The notes under the pieces: generated by a model
Database searches by the model: none
What the model saw: the letters and a program-made list of their open reading frames with translations, nothing else
Told to the model about the DNA's origin: nothing
Translations under genes and position numbers: made by a program
In this document: piece after piece, positions 52,937-61,795 of the stretch
How the letters are laid out: each line of letters starts with the position of its first letter
How positions within the stretch are numbered: the stretch's first letter is position 1
NCBI RefSeq assembly: GCF_028748145.1
Contig: NZ_CP118181.1
Location: 1,116,211 to 1,180,210, forward strand
Direction of reading: 5' to 3'
Length of the DNA: 64,000 bases
Source: Entomospira culicis
GTDB lineage: Bacteria > Spirochaetota > Spirochaetia > WRBN01

Positions 52937-53512
52937 ATGCTAGCAGATGGGCAAACCATGATTCACTTTTTTAGCGATCATTACGAAGAAGAGATTGCAC
53001 AACACTTATACCCATTTTGGTATCGATATTACCATTATTTAAGCCAACATTATGCGCAGATGGATCGCTACATTATTCAAACGCATCAGTGGATGCAACA
53101 AGTGATCACACTCTCCAACACCTGTAGCAATCGCTTCTTTTTTTACTCAAAGTTACCTGCACTTAACAACGAGGAAAAGGAAGCCTTTTTGGCAAGTATT
53201 CATCAGCGCTTAGAAGATAGCGTTGCCTTGGGGGTCTGCCTACCCCATCGCATTAGTCAGGACCAACAAGTGCTAGGCTTATGGGAGAATACCATTGGCG
53301 ATCATATGCGCTTACATGTACGCAAGCATGATATTCAGTTTGGTTTTGTGCTGGTGGATGATGAGCTCTTTTTTGAGCGACCTGCCCAAGCCGATGACAC
53401 CAAACGTCATATTTACCACGTAACAGGCATTCAAGAGGAGACGATTTCTCACCTGCTGAATAATCCGCATTTGCAGACGCCAAAGGTGTTGCAAAACTAC
53501 TTCTTACGTTGA
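52937..53512 (+). CDS. Unknown soluble protein
   Basis: 191 residues, no signal or membrane helix, rich in His, Gln, Tyr and Phe in its first half (FFSDHYEEEIAQHLYPFWYRYYHYLSQHY). AAGGAG precedes the ATG. The second half has a strand-like pattern (ENTIGDHMRLHVRKHDIQFGFVLVDDELFF). No family recognised. Next gene starts 27 bases later, so the two may be coexpressed. Confidence 0.65.
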   Translation: MLADGQTMIHFFSDHYEEEIAQHLYPFWYRYYHYLSQHYAQMDRYIIQTHQWMQQVITLSNTCSNRFFFYSKLPALNNEEKEAFLASIHQRLEDSVALGVCLPHRISQDQQVLGLWENTIGDHMRLHVRKHDIQFGFVLVDDELFFERPAQADDTKRHIYHVTGIQEETISHLLNNPHLQTPKVLQNYFLR

Positions 53513-53539
53513 TAGCAAGGCAAAGGATCAGCTAACACC

Positions 53540-54286
53540 ATGGATAAAATTCTCTTGTACACTGCATCTTACATCGAAGAGCGGATTAAAAAGATTCAAT
53601 TTAATCCCTTTTCCCCTGAACAAAACTCCTTACTTAAGGTAGTTTCGGCTGAAAGTACAGAACACATTTCCCATATTCTCTTTTACTCTAGTCTAAAAAA
53701 ATCGTTTAAAACACTGATTAAGAGCATCGACGCTATGGACGAGGCGACGCTCTATGGATCGCTTCATATGTTGCACGCCAAACTCTATCCTATTGAACAA
53801 TTAAGGGAACAGGAATCCCTACTCCTCGTAAATAACCAATGTCAACCGACGACACTTAATACAAATATCAAAAAATATCACTATATCTTAAGTCAACTCA
53901 TTCACGATATCTATCATGAAACCAAAGAGGAGAGTATCATCGCCAAATACCGTAGCCAAGCACAAGGGGCAGAGGCTCTCGATAAGCTTACTGACAAACT
54001 TTATCGAGACGATCAGCTAGACTTAATGATGGTGGAGCGCTTAGCGAAAAAGATACCGCTATACGCTAAGCATAGTCATATTCCTGTAGAAAAAGATCTG
54101 GAACCGCATCTCATTTCACTCTACATGCACCACTACGTTGATACCAAAGATGAAATCTACTTACTGGTAGGTACAGAAAAGGGTACGTTTCCCATTCAAA
54201 ACGAGGCGTGGTACAATCTCAAAAAAATTCAGGCAACGCAGGAGAAAAATCTCTGGCAAGGGGTAGAATCGCAAAAAGACGATTGA
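53540..54286 (+). CDS. Unknown soluble protein
   Basis: 248 residues, helical throughout, no signal. An N-terminal region (about 1-125) precedes a charged middle (AQGAEALDKLTDKLYRDDQLD) and a C-terminal part with LYMHHYVDTKDEIYLLVGTEKG. I recognise no family. It sits just before the bactofilin gene, whose promoter overlaps its 3' end. Confidence 0.65.
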   Translation: MDKILLYTASYIEERIKKIQFNPFSPEQNSLLKVVSAESTEHISHILFYSSLKKSFKTLIKSIDAMDEATLYGSLHMLHAKLYPIEQLREQESLLLVNNQCQPTTLNTNIKKYHYILSQLIHDIYHETKEESIIAKYRSQAQGAEALDKLTDKLYRDDQLDLMMVERLAKKIPLYAKHSHIPVEKDLEPHLISLYMHHYVDTKDEIYLLVGTEKGTFPIQNEAWYNLKKIQATQEKNLWQGVESQKDD

Positions 54287-54314
54287 CAAAAGTAGCAAAA
54301 AATCGCAATATAAT
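54283..54314 (+). promoter_or_regulatory. Consensus hexamers before bactofilin
   Basis: Perfect TTGACA (54283-54288) and perfect TATAAT (54309-54314) but with a 20-base spacer. A start site about seven bases on would fall at the bactofilin ATG (54319), leaving no leader. Either the mRNA is leaderless or the match is chance. Confidence 0.45.
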
Positions 54315-54318
54315 TAGT

Positions 54319-54723
54319 ATGAAAGAAATTCACTATTCACCTAAAAAAGAGAGCGTCATTGGTAAGCACTCGCATATTGTTGGTAAGCTACGCTTTGCGC
54401 ACGGGATGCGCATTCAAGGACAATTCGATGGGGAGATCGTTGCAGGTGGCGATCTCATCATCGAAGAGTCTAGCCAAGTGAAGGCGAACATCAATCTCAA
54501 AAATCTCCAACTCGACGGCAAACTCACAGGAAATGCCATTGTCGATCAGAGCGTGCATATCAGTCAAGAAGCGCAACTCGAAGGCGATATTCTCACGCGC
54601 GCTATCAGCATCGCCCAAGGAGCTAAACTCAAAGGGAAAATTCACATGATGAGTAGCAATGAAGTTGTCGATATCTTTTCGGCCAAACCCGAACAACTCA
54701 AAAAATCGCTTCTCAAACAGTAA
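54319..54723 (+). CDS. Bactofilin-family cytoskeletal protein
   Basis: 134 residues from ATG 54319. The core (about 15-115) is a right-handed beta-helix pattern: SVIGKHSHIVGKLRFAHGMRIQGQFDGEI, then repeated short units such as LDGKLTGNAIVD, AQLEGDILT and AKLKGKIHM. Bactofilins polymerise without nucleotide and shape cells or organise wall enzymes. No ribosome site is seen before the ATG. Upstream in-frame codons from 54208 overlap the preceding gene and lack the family pattern. Confidence 0.88.
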   Translation: MKEIHYSPKKESVIGKHSHIVGKLRFAHGMRIQGQFDGEIVAGGDLIIEESSQVKANINLKNLQLDGKLTGNAIVDQSVHISQEAQLEGDILTRAISIAQGAKLKGKIHMMSSNEVVDIFSAKPEQLKKSLLKQ

Positions 54724-54763
54724 TCATTCTTATTTTCAGCCAAAACTAGACAAGGGGTCTGCC

Positions 54764-56263
54764 ATGAATATCCTAACCGACTTTGCTCGCTTTATCAACA
54801 GCGATCGCTATCAATACACCGAGAGCGAAGTCTATCTAGCCAACCAGATGCACCAACAGGCGAGCATCTTTAATTACTTTTTTCGTAAAACCGAAGATAG
54901 CAATTTTGCCGTAGTCGTTGGCACCGAAAGCGCCCTGTCGCTGGTTAATATGATTAATCACACGAAAAAAGACGTTAAGGCTGGATACTTTCAGAAGCTG
55001 GGCTTAAGCGCGGATCTCCAAGAGTATCTCATGGAGGCGCAGTTTAATGGTGATATCTACGCCATGCGTGAGGGCGAACTCTCCTTTGCTGGGGAGCCTG
55101 TTCTTACGCTATTGGGCGATCTGGTGTTGGCAAAAATCATCGAGACCCCGCTACTCAACAGCTTTAACTACCAGATGACCATCGCTAGTAAGGCTAGCCG
55201 TATCACCCGATCGGCTGGGGAGATTCCTGTCTTAGCCTTTGGCCCGCGTCGCGCGCATGGCTTTGATGCCTCGGTGTTGGGAACAAAAGCAGCACTCATT
55301 GGTGGCTGTGCCATGCACTCGGCGATGGCAACCGAATACTTTTACGGTGCGCCCTCTATCGGCTCGATGTCGCACTCGTATATCCAGAGTTTTGGCGTAG
55401 GCAAAGAGGCGGAGTATCTCGCCTTTAAAACCTTCGCCAATCAGATGCAACGTGTCGGCGCGCCGTCGATCTATTTTCTTATCGATACTTACGACACGCT
55501 TAAGTCAGGGTTAATGAATGCCATCAAAATTTTTCAAGAGATAGCAATAGAGCACAACGAAAAACTCACCTACGGCATTCGCCTAGACTCAGGCGACTTG
55601 GCCTACTTTAGCAAGATGTGCCGAAAGGAGCTCGATCTAGCAGGCTTACATCGAGCAAAAATCTTGCTTACCAATAGCCTTAATGAACACCTCATCAGCG
55701 AGCTAAAGCAACAAGGCGCGCCCTTTGACCTCATTGGCGTAGGCGATAGCATCGCAACCAGTAAGGATAATCCCTGCTTTGGTGGTGTCTACAAGCTGGT
55801 GGAGATGGAAGGAAAACCCGTTATCAAGCTCTCCAACGATAGCATTAAGATAAGCACACCCTATCACAAAGATGTCTATCGTATTTATCAGCAAGGCGAG
55901 GCAAAAGCCGATCTTATCACCATGGCAAACGGCGATAGCGATCGCGACCTCTTACTAGCTGGTAAGGAAATTACCATTATATCTGAAGAAGATCGCCTCA
56001 AGGCGACCACCTTTCTAGCCGGTAGTTATGAGGTTGAACGACTCACCCAGCCCATGATGATCAATGGCGAATTAACCGAACTAGGTAGACAACAGAGCAA
56101 CCTCACCGCAAGCCGAGCGTACTATCAACAACGCCTTACCACCTTTAGTAGCGAACGTAAGCGTCTAGTCAATCCGCATCACTATAAAGTCAACCTATCC
56201 ACACCGCTCTATGAAGAGAAGTATCGCCTGATTAGAGAACTTAACGAGGAGATTCACCGCTAA
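54764..56263 (+). CDS. pncB: Nicotinate phosphoribosyltransferase
   Basis: Makes nicotinate mononucleotide from nicotinate and PRPP in NAD salvage. 499 residues from ATG 54764, with AAGGGG seven bases before it. Core signs: TDFARFINSDRYQYTESEVY start, FNYFFRKTEDSNFAVVVG, SFNYQMTIASKASRI, FGPRRAHGFDA, IDTYDTLKSGLMNA, and the PRPP-site segment YGIRLDSGDLAYFSKMCRK. The C-terminal extension fits the longer PncB class. It overlaps the next gene by one base. Confidence 0.93.
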   Translation: MNILTDFARFINSDRYQYTESEVYLANQMHQQASIFNYFFRKTEDSNFAVVVGTESALSLVNMINHTKKDVKAGYFQKLGLSADLQEYLMEAQFNGDIYAMREGELSFAGEPVLTLLGDLVLAKIIETPLLNSFNYQMTIASKASRITRSAGEIPVLAFGPRRAHGFDASVLGTKAALIGGCAMHSAMATEYFYGAPSIGSMSHSYIQSFGVGKEAEYLAFKTFANQMQRVGAPSIYFLIDTYDTLKSGLMNAIKIFQEIAIEHNEKLTYGIRLDSGDLAYFSKMCRKELDLAGLHRAKILLTNSLNEHLISELKQQGAPFDLIGVGDSIATSKDNPCFGGVYKLVEMEGKPVIKLSNDSIKISTPYHKDVYRIYQQGEAKADLITMANGDSDRDLLLAGKEITIISEEDRLKATTFLAGSYEVERLTQPMMINGELTELGRQQSNLTASRAYYQQRLTTFSSERKRLVNPHHYKVNLSTPLYEEKYRLIRELNEEIHR

Positions 56264-56757
56264 TGCATCATCAAGAGAAGCCCCGCAAAAAACCCCGTAC
56301 CAATCTTATCGCATTCCTCATCCTCTTCGTGAGCATAGGTGCTATCGCCCTTGTCGTCTACTACAATCCCATCGACCGCACGCGTAGTAGTGGCATCACC
56401 ATTCTTGGCGAGTATGACTATATCCGAGAAGCACAAAATGGCGATCCCAACTACTACCAAGTCGAGATCCATCCCAGTGCCTTCGGCTACGCGCGCGCTA
56501 CCCGCACCAGCAAAGCCGCCACCGCCGATCTTGCCATCCGCCTAGGCTACACCGATGTGGCTATCCTCAAGATAAAACGTACCAAGAACCAAGATAAATC
56601 CCCGCGCATCATCGTACACACCTACCTCTACAATGCCCGCACCACACCCAATATCCCCAAAGCAAAACAGAAATTCTCCGCCTATCCCACACGAGAGAAA
56701 GAACCTCACCCCATCTTCCTCGAAAACCTCCTAGAGAATCGCGCCGATACGCCTTAG
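56263..56757 (+). CDS. Single-pass membrane protein of unknown function
   Basis: 164 residues. A Lys/Arg-rich start (KPRKKPRTN), one helix (about 15-35), then a soluble domain with GYARATRTSKAATADLAIRLGYTDVAILKIKR. The ATG overlaps the pncB stop, so translation is probably coupled. The layout (basic tail, helix, small outside domain) is like the unrelated-looking gene at 18556. No family recognised. Confidence 0.6.
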   Translation: MHHQEKPRKKPRTNLIAFLILFVSIGAIALVVYYNPIDRTRSSGITILGEYDYIREAQNGDPNYYQVEIHPSAFGYARATRTSKAATADLAIRLGYTDVAILKIKRTKNQDKSPRIIVHTYLYNARTTPNIPKAKQKFSAYPTREKEPHPIFLENLLENRADTP

Positions 56758-56760
56758 CTC

Positions 56761-56789
56761 TTGCACAAATTGTCAAAATTATGTAATAT
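56761..56789 (+). promoter_or_regulatory. Candidate promoter of gatB
   Basis: TTGCAC (56761-56766), 17 bases, TAATAT (56784-56789). AGGAG sits between this -10 and the gatB ATG at 56797, which would give almost no leader, so read-through from pncB may matter more. Confidence 0.45.
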
Positions 56790-56796
56790 AGGAGCT

Positions 56797-58302
56797 ATGG
56801 CAATTCCAATTTATCAAGATGAACAATCGCAACTAAAATACCAAATCATTATTGGTTTGGAGACCCACGTGCAAGTGTTAAGCAAGACCAAAGCATTTTG
56901 CGCTTGTGAAAATAGTTACGGCGGTATCCCCAATAGCCGTACCTGCCCCATCTGTCTGGCGCTACCTGGTGCCATGCCCGAGGTAAATCAGCGTCTCTTT
57001 GAGGCCGCCGCGCTTTGTGGGCTCACCTTTGGAAGCACTATCACCATGGAGAACACCTTCGCCCGTAAGAGTTACACCTATCCAGACCTTCCCAAAGGCT
57101 ATCAAATCACCCAAATCAACGCTATCTGTAAGGGCGGTTCTATCAAGATAAAACATCAAGGCGAGGTTAAAGAGATTGCCCTTGTTCAGCTCCATATGGA
57201 AGAAGACGTGGGGAAAAATCTACAAATTGCCGACGAACAGACCGATTATTACGATTATAATCGTGCGGGTACGCCATTACTCGAAATCGTCTCTACCCCC
57301 ACCATGCACAGTCCCGAGGAGGCAAGCACCTACCTCATGACCTTACGTGAAATCGTGCGCTTCTTGGGCATTAGCGACGGCGAAATGGAGAGTGGCTCTT
57401 TGCGCTGTGATGCCAATGTCAACCTTAAAATCGAGACCGACAAAGGCTGGATTGCCACACCGATCTCCGAAGTAAAAAATATGAATAGCTTTCGCGCCCT
57501 ACGCCGTGCCATCGAATTTGAAGCATCGCGCCAACTTGCCCTCTGGCAAACCGATGGCATTACCCTTAATGACCCCAAAGCGATCAAAACCACCCGTCGT
57601 TGGGATGATGCCTCGGGGACAACCATCTTTATGCGCAACAAGGGCGTTTTAGATGACTATCGCTTTAACCAAGAGCCAGACATTCCTACCGTGCTCCTTA
57701 ATGAGGCGTGGTTAGAACAATTACGCCAGAAGCTAGAGCCTACCCCCATGGAGTATCGTGAAGAGCTGATCCAAACATTTGGACTCACCGAAGAGGATGC
57801 CTACACCATCACCAGCTCTAAAGAACTTCTGCACTACTATCTTGAGGCAGCCAAAGGTGCGATTAGCCCCAAAAAGGTCGCCAATCGTCTCTTGAGCGAG
57901 CTACTGGCGGTGATCAAAGAGAAAAATATCTCGATTAGCCAGAGTCCTATCAAACCCAACCAGTTACGCGAGCTGTGTGATTTGGTGGAGCAGGCAACCA
58001 TCACCGGTAAGCAGAGTAAGAGCGTCTTTACCCAGATGCTTGCTACGGGCGAAGATGCCAAGGATCTCGTACAAAAGCTCGATCTCAAACAGCTTGACGA
58101 TCCCAATACCATCGCCCAATGGGTGCAAGAAGTGCTTGCTGAGTTCCCCAAAGCGGTAGAAGATTACCATCAAGGTACCGATCACGCGCTCAAGTTTATG
58201 CTCGGTCAACTCATGAAGAAGAGCGCAGGTAAAGCCAAAGCAGAGACCGCGCGCGAGCTCTTTTTGCAAGCATTGGGCCCTATCAAAAATCCTAGGAGAT
58301 AA
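56797..58302 (+). CDS. gatB: Asp-tRNA(Asn)/Glu-tRNA(Gln) amidotransferase subunit B
   Basis: GatB is the tRNA-binding kinase subunit of the GatCAB transamidase. 501 residues from ATG 56797 with GGAGCT before it. Seen: IIIGLETHVQVLSKTKAFC, zinc site CACENSYGGIPNSRTCPIC, ARKSYTYPDLPKGYQITQ, EEDVGKN, DYNRAGTPLLEIVS, SLRCDANV and EVKNMNSFRALRRAIEFE, all standard. The C-terminal YqeY-like tail (about 350-500) is present. gatA and gatC are not adjacent. Confidence 0.96.
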   Translation: MAIPIYQDEQSQLKYQIIIGLETHVQVLSKTKAFCACENSYGGIPNSRTCPICLALPGAMPEVNQRLFEAAALCGLTFGSTITMENTFARKSYTYPDLPKGYQITQINAICKGGSIKIKHQGEVKEIALVQLHMEEDVGKNLQIADEQTDYYDYNRAGTPLLEIVSTPTMHSPEEASTYLMTLREIVRFLGISDGEMESGSLRCDANVNLKIETDKGWIATPISEVKNMNSFRALRRAIEFEASRQLALWQTDGITLNDPKAIKTTRRWDDASGTTIFMRNKGVLDDYRFNQEPDIPTVLLNEAWLEQLRQKLEPTPMEYREELIQTFGLTEEDAYTITSSKELLHYYLEAAKGAISPKKVANRLLSELLAVIKEKNISISQSPIKPNQLRELCDLVEQATITGKQSKSVFTQMLATGEDAKDLVQKLDLKQLDDPNTIAQWVQEVLAEFPKAVEDYHQGTDHALKFMLGQLMKKSAGKAKAETARELFLQALGPIKNPRR

Positions 58303-58307
58303 TTTTT

Positions 58308-58598
58308 ATGCAACTTTCCCCCACCACCTTCCCCTACGTTATTGGCTACCACGGCGAGACGGCGATTATCGACAAGAAATTACGTCGCCTCTGTCATAAT
58401 AAAGATTTTGCCAAACTCGTTGCTGAGGGCTATCTTAAAGTTGCCTTCTGTCAGGCGCTCTTCCAAGGCGAAGAGGCACTTCAACAGGTTACGGATCTCT
58501 ACAATGCTACCAGTCATGCGCACTACGACATCGATGCGATGAAGCGTCTGCTGGGTGTCTTTGAAATCACGCAAGCCAAAAAGATTAGCTACATCTAA
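58308..58598 (+). CDS. Small unknown protein between gatB and leuS
   Basis: 96 residues. AGGAGA overlaps the end of gatB, five bases before. It is helical, with VIGYHGETAIIDKKLRRLCHNKDFAKLVAEG. It has GatC's length and place but not its sequence pattern, so I do not call it gatC. Possibly a small cytosolic accessory protein. Function unknown. Confidence 0.65.
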   Translation: MQLSPTTFPYVIGYHGETAIIDKKLRRLCHNKDFAKLVAEGYLKVAFCQALFQGEEALQQVTDLYNATSHAHYDIDAMKRLLGVFEITQAKKISYI

Positions 58599-58639
58599 TC
58601 GCCCAATATCTCTTAATCATGACTTAAAGTGAGGTTTTT

Positions 58640-61069
58640 ATGGCCTATTACCCCTTTGCTGACATCGAAAAGAAGTGGCAAGACCACTGGCAACGTAATC
58701 AGACCTTCAAGGTTACCGAAGATCCTGCCTACCCCAAAGAGAAGCGCGCCTATGTGCTGGATATGTTTCCCTATCCTAGTGGCAATGGTCTACACGTAGG
58801 GCATCCCGAGGGTTACACCGCGACCGATATTTATGTGCGTTTTTTGCGTGCCAAGGGATACAATGTCTTACACCCCATGGGCTTTGATAGCTTTGGCTTG
58901 CCCGCAGAGAATTATGCTATCAAGACTGGAACGCACCCCAAAACCACCACCGAAGCCAACATCGCAACCTTTCGTAAACAGATTGAGCGCCTTGGCTTTA
59001 GCTACGACTGGTCACGCGAGGTGCAAACACACGATGTCGATTACTATCGTTGGACGCAATGGATCTTCCTCCAACTCTACAAAAAAGGACTCGCCTACGA
59101 GGATTTCGCCCCCATCAACTGGTGTCCCTCCTGTCGCATTGGCTTGGCAAACGAAGAGGTAACCAACAACAATCGCTGTGATCGTTGTGATACGCCTGTG
59201 GTACGTAAGGATTTGCGTCAGTGGAAATTCAAAATCACTGCCTACGCCGAAGAGCTTCTTGCCGATCTCGATAGCCTTGATTGGCCCGAGGCCGTAAAAG
59301 CAATGCAACGCAACTGGATTGGCAAGAGCGATGGCGCGGAAATTCACCTACCTGTGGCAGGGCATCCCGAAAAAATCATCACGGTCTATACCACCCGCCC
59401 GGAGACCTTCTACGGCGCTACCTATGTTGTTCTTGCCCCAGAACACCCCCTAGTTGCCACTATCACCAGTGATGCGCAACGCTCTGCGGTACAAGCCTAT
59501 CAACTTGAGGCTGCCAGCAAGAGCGACCTAGAGCGTGCCGAACTTGCCAAGACCAAAAGCGGTGTCTTCACTGGTAGTTACGCGATCCACCCGCTCACCA
59601 AGGAGGAGATTCCGATCTGGATTGGTGATTATGTCTTAACCAGCTACGGAAGCGGTGCGGTGATGGCCGTGCCTGCCCACGATCAACGCGATTACGACTT
59701 TGCCAAGCTCTACAATCTCCCGATTAAGGCTGTTATCCAAGCAAAATCTGGCGAAGACACGCTCGACAAAGAGGCAATGGTCGGCGATGGCATCACCTTT
59801 GATAGCGGAGAGTGGTCGAATCTCGATGTCGCTGCTGCTAAAATCAAAGCCATCGAGGTGCTTGAGCAGAAAAAAGTTGCTAACCGTAAGGTCAACTATA
59901 AACTCCGCGACTGGATCTTCAGCCGTCAACGTTACTGGGGTGAACCGATGCCCATCGTTCACTGTCCAAGTTGTGGCATTGTCCCGCTAAGCGAAGACGA
60001 CCTTCCCCTAGAGTTGCCCAAAGTTGAGAGTTATCAGCCCAGCGACACCGGTGAATCGCCTCTTGCTACGATTACTGATTGGGTTGAAACCACTTGTCCC
60101 AAGTGTAAAGGCGATTCCAAGCGCGAGACTAATACCATGCCTCAATGGGCGGGAAGCTGTTGGTACTACCTTCGCTACATCGACCCCACGAACCCTAATG
60201 AGTTTGTCAGCAAGGATAAAGAGCAGTATTGGATGCCTGTCGACCTCTATGTTGGGGGAATGGAACATGCGGTACTCCACCTACTCTATGCGCGATTTTG
60301 GCATAAAGTCTTGTATGATCTAGGCTTAGTCTCCACCAAAGAGCCTTTCCAGCGCTTGGTTAACCAAGGCATGATTCTAGGTGAAAATAATGAAAAGATG
60401 AGCAAGAGCCGTGGGAATGTGGTTAATCCCGATGACATGATCGACCAATTTGGTGCCGACACCTTGCGCATCTACGAGATGTTTATGGGACCATTGCAAG
60501 CCACCAAACCGTGGAACACACAAGGGATGGTGGGCGTGCATCGCTTCTTGAGCAAAGTCTACGACTATGCACACTTTCCGCAAGACAACAACGAACCACC
60601 GCTCGCGTTGCAAAAAATTCTCCATAAAACCATCAAAAAGGTAACCGAAGATACCCAAAATCTCGAGTTTAACACCGCTGTGGCACAGATGATGGTCTTT
60701 ATGAACGAAGTAATGCCGACAAAAACCTGTTACCGTAAGCTATGGAAACCCTTCCTTCTCCTCCTCGCGCCATACGCCCCGCACCTTGCTGAAGAGTTGT
60801 ATCTGCCCTTTATCAACAACGCGAAGACACTAAGCTTTGAGCCTTGGCCTAGTTACATCGAGGCGCTTACCATTGACGACGAGGTAACCCTAGGGGTGCA
60901 AGTCAACGGGAAATTACGCGCCGAGATTACCGTTGCTAAAGATATCAACAAAGAAGAGCTTGAACAACGTGCCTTGGCGTTACCGCGCATTATCGAGCTC
61001 ACGCAAAATGCGACGATCAAAAAGGTTATCGCCATTCCGGGGAAAATTGTCAACATTATTCTTGGGTAG
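58640..61069 (+). CDS. leuS: Leucyl-tRNA synthetase
   Basis: Class I synthetase. 809 residues. The HIGH-type motif is HVGH (52-55), a zinc ribbon CPSC...CDRC lies at about 158-183, and the editing CP1 domain carries TTRPETFYGATY and AVPAHDQRDYDFA. The tryptophan-rich core has NTMPQWAGSCWYYLRYIDP, and the KMSKS loop is at 586-590. The anticodon and C-terminal domains follow. GTGAGG lies before the ATG. Followed by a hairpin terminator. Confidence 0.97.
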   Translation: MAYYPFADIEKKWQDHWQRNQTFKVTEDPAYPKEKRAYVLDMFPYPSGNGLHVGHPEGYTATDIYVRFLRAKGYNVLHPMGFDSFGLPAENYAIKTGTHPKTTTEANIATFRKQIERLGFSYDWSREVQTHDVDYYRWTQWIFLQLYKKGLAYEDFAPINWCPSCRIGLANEEVTNNNRCDRCDTPVVRKDLRQWKFKITAYAEELLADLDSLDWPEAVKAMQRNWIGKSDGAEIHLPVAGHPEKIITVYTTRPETFYGATYVVLAPEHPLVATITSDAQRSAVQAYQLEAASKSDLERAELAKTKSGVFTGSYAIHPLTKEEIPIWIGDYVLTSYGSGAVMAVPAHDQRDYDFAKLYNLPIKAVIQAKSGEDTLDKEAMVGDGITFDSGEWSNLDVAAAKIKAIEVLEQKKVANRKVNYKLRDWIFSRQRYWGEPMPIVHCPSCGIVPLSEDDLPLELPKVESYQPSDTGESPLATITDWVETTCPKCKGDSKRETNTMPQWAGSCWYYLRYIDPTNPNEFVSKDKEQYWMPVDLYVGGMEHAVLHLLYARFWHKVLYDLGLVSTKEPFQRLVNQGMILGENNEKMSKSRGNVVNPDDMIDQFGADTLRIYEMFMGPLQATKPWNTQGMVGVHRFLSKVYDYAHFPQDNNEPPLALQKILHKTIKKVTEDTQNLEFNTAVAQMMVFMNEVMPTKTCYRKLWKPFLLLLAPYAPHLAEELYLPFINNAKTLSFEPWPSYIEALTIDDEVTLGVQVNGKLRAEITVAKDINKEELEQRALALPRIIELTQNATIKKVIAIPGKIVNIILG

Positions 61070-61095
61070 AGAGATAAGCCTTGCAGTAAATAATC

Positions 61096-61118
61096 AGAGC
61101 GCCTATTGGCGCTCTTTT
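61096..61118. terminator. Terminator between leuS and the DJ-1 family gene
   Basis: AGAGCGCC-TATT-GGCGCTCT followed by TTT on the plus strand. The convergent gene ends at 61132, so it may serve both sides, although the minus-strand T tract is poor. Confidence 0.8.
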
Positions 61119-61131
61119 ACTTTATAAAATG

Positions 61132-61698
61132 CTAGCACTCTTCCAAATGAAAGAGCGCGCGGGTAAAGAGGGCATCAGCGATCTCTTTGCTCTTTAGCTC
61201 TTGAATAATCGCATGGGTAAAGTGCGCGGTGGTACCGGGGCCACGACTGGTGATGACCTTGCCATCGATGACCACGGGCGCTTCGATGTAGTACTTTTTA
61301 TCCGCCAAGAGATCGCGCTGGCTAGGCGTACAAGTAAAGGTTTTTTCGGCGAAAAAATTGGTTTTTGGCATCACGATAGCAGGACTAGCGCAGATTGCCC
61401 CAACGATTTTTCCTTGTGCGTGCGCGTCATTTAAAAGACGAATCACCGCTAAATTCTCCGCCAAATGCTTGGTGCCGGGCATACCCCCCGGAACAATCAC
61501 GCCCAAGAGATCGGCAACTTGCACCTCGCTAAGATGCATATCAGCTTGTACCGTAATATCGTGTGCACCCTTCACCAAGAGATCCTCACTGATACTCACC
61601 AACTTGGTAACAATCTCGGCCCGACGCAAAAAGTCGCATGGCAATAACGCCTCGACCTCTTCAAATCCTTCTGCTAATAAAATGGCAACATACTTCAT
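61132..61698 (-). CDS. DJ-1/PfpI family protein (YajL/ThiJ-like)
   Basis: 188 residues. The nucleophile elbow AICASPAIV holds Cys103. The N-terminal LLAEGFEEVEAL carries the partner Glu near residue 14, and GVIVPGGMPGTKHL is the glycine loop. A late SRGPGTTAHFTHAI motif completes the fold. Members act as protein-repair, glyoxalase or chaperone-like proteins, and the precise activity is unsettled. AGGAGA lies before the ATG; divergent from the 61796 gene. Confidence 0.9.
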   Translation of the reverse strand: MKYVAILLAEGFEEVEALLPCDFLRRAEIVTKLVSISEDLLVKGAHDITVQADMHLSEVQVADLLGVIVPGGMPGTKHLAENLAVIRLLNDAHAQGKIVGAICASPAIVMPKTNFFAEKTFTCTPSQRDLLADKKYYIEAPVVIDGKVITSRGPGTTAHFTHAIIQELKSKEIADALFTRALFHLEEC

Positions 61699-61738
61699 TA
61701 TTTTCTCCTAAGCATTGATTTTTTTTGCTTTCAAGATT

Positions 61739-61744
61739 ATTATA
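61739..61744 (-). promoter_or_regulatory. -10 element of the DJ-1 family gene
   Basis: On the minus strand TGTTATAAT, an extended -10 with consensus TATAAT, about 40 bases before the ATG. The -35 is weak (AGGATT). Confidence 0.6.
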
Positions 61745-61795
61745 ACATAGATTGCGAAAAAATCCTACTTTTTTCGCACCAAAGGAGTTTATTCT

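Noticed and set aside
54208-54318. Longer start for bactofilin
   Set aside because: Overlaps the preceding gene, and the added residues lack the beta-helix pattern.
58308-58598. gatC
   Set aside because: Correct size and next to gatB, but lacks the GatC helix pattern around its usual start and middle.
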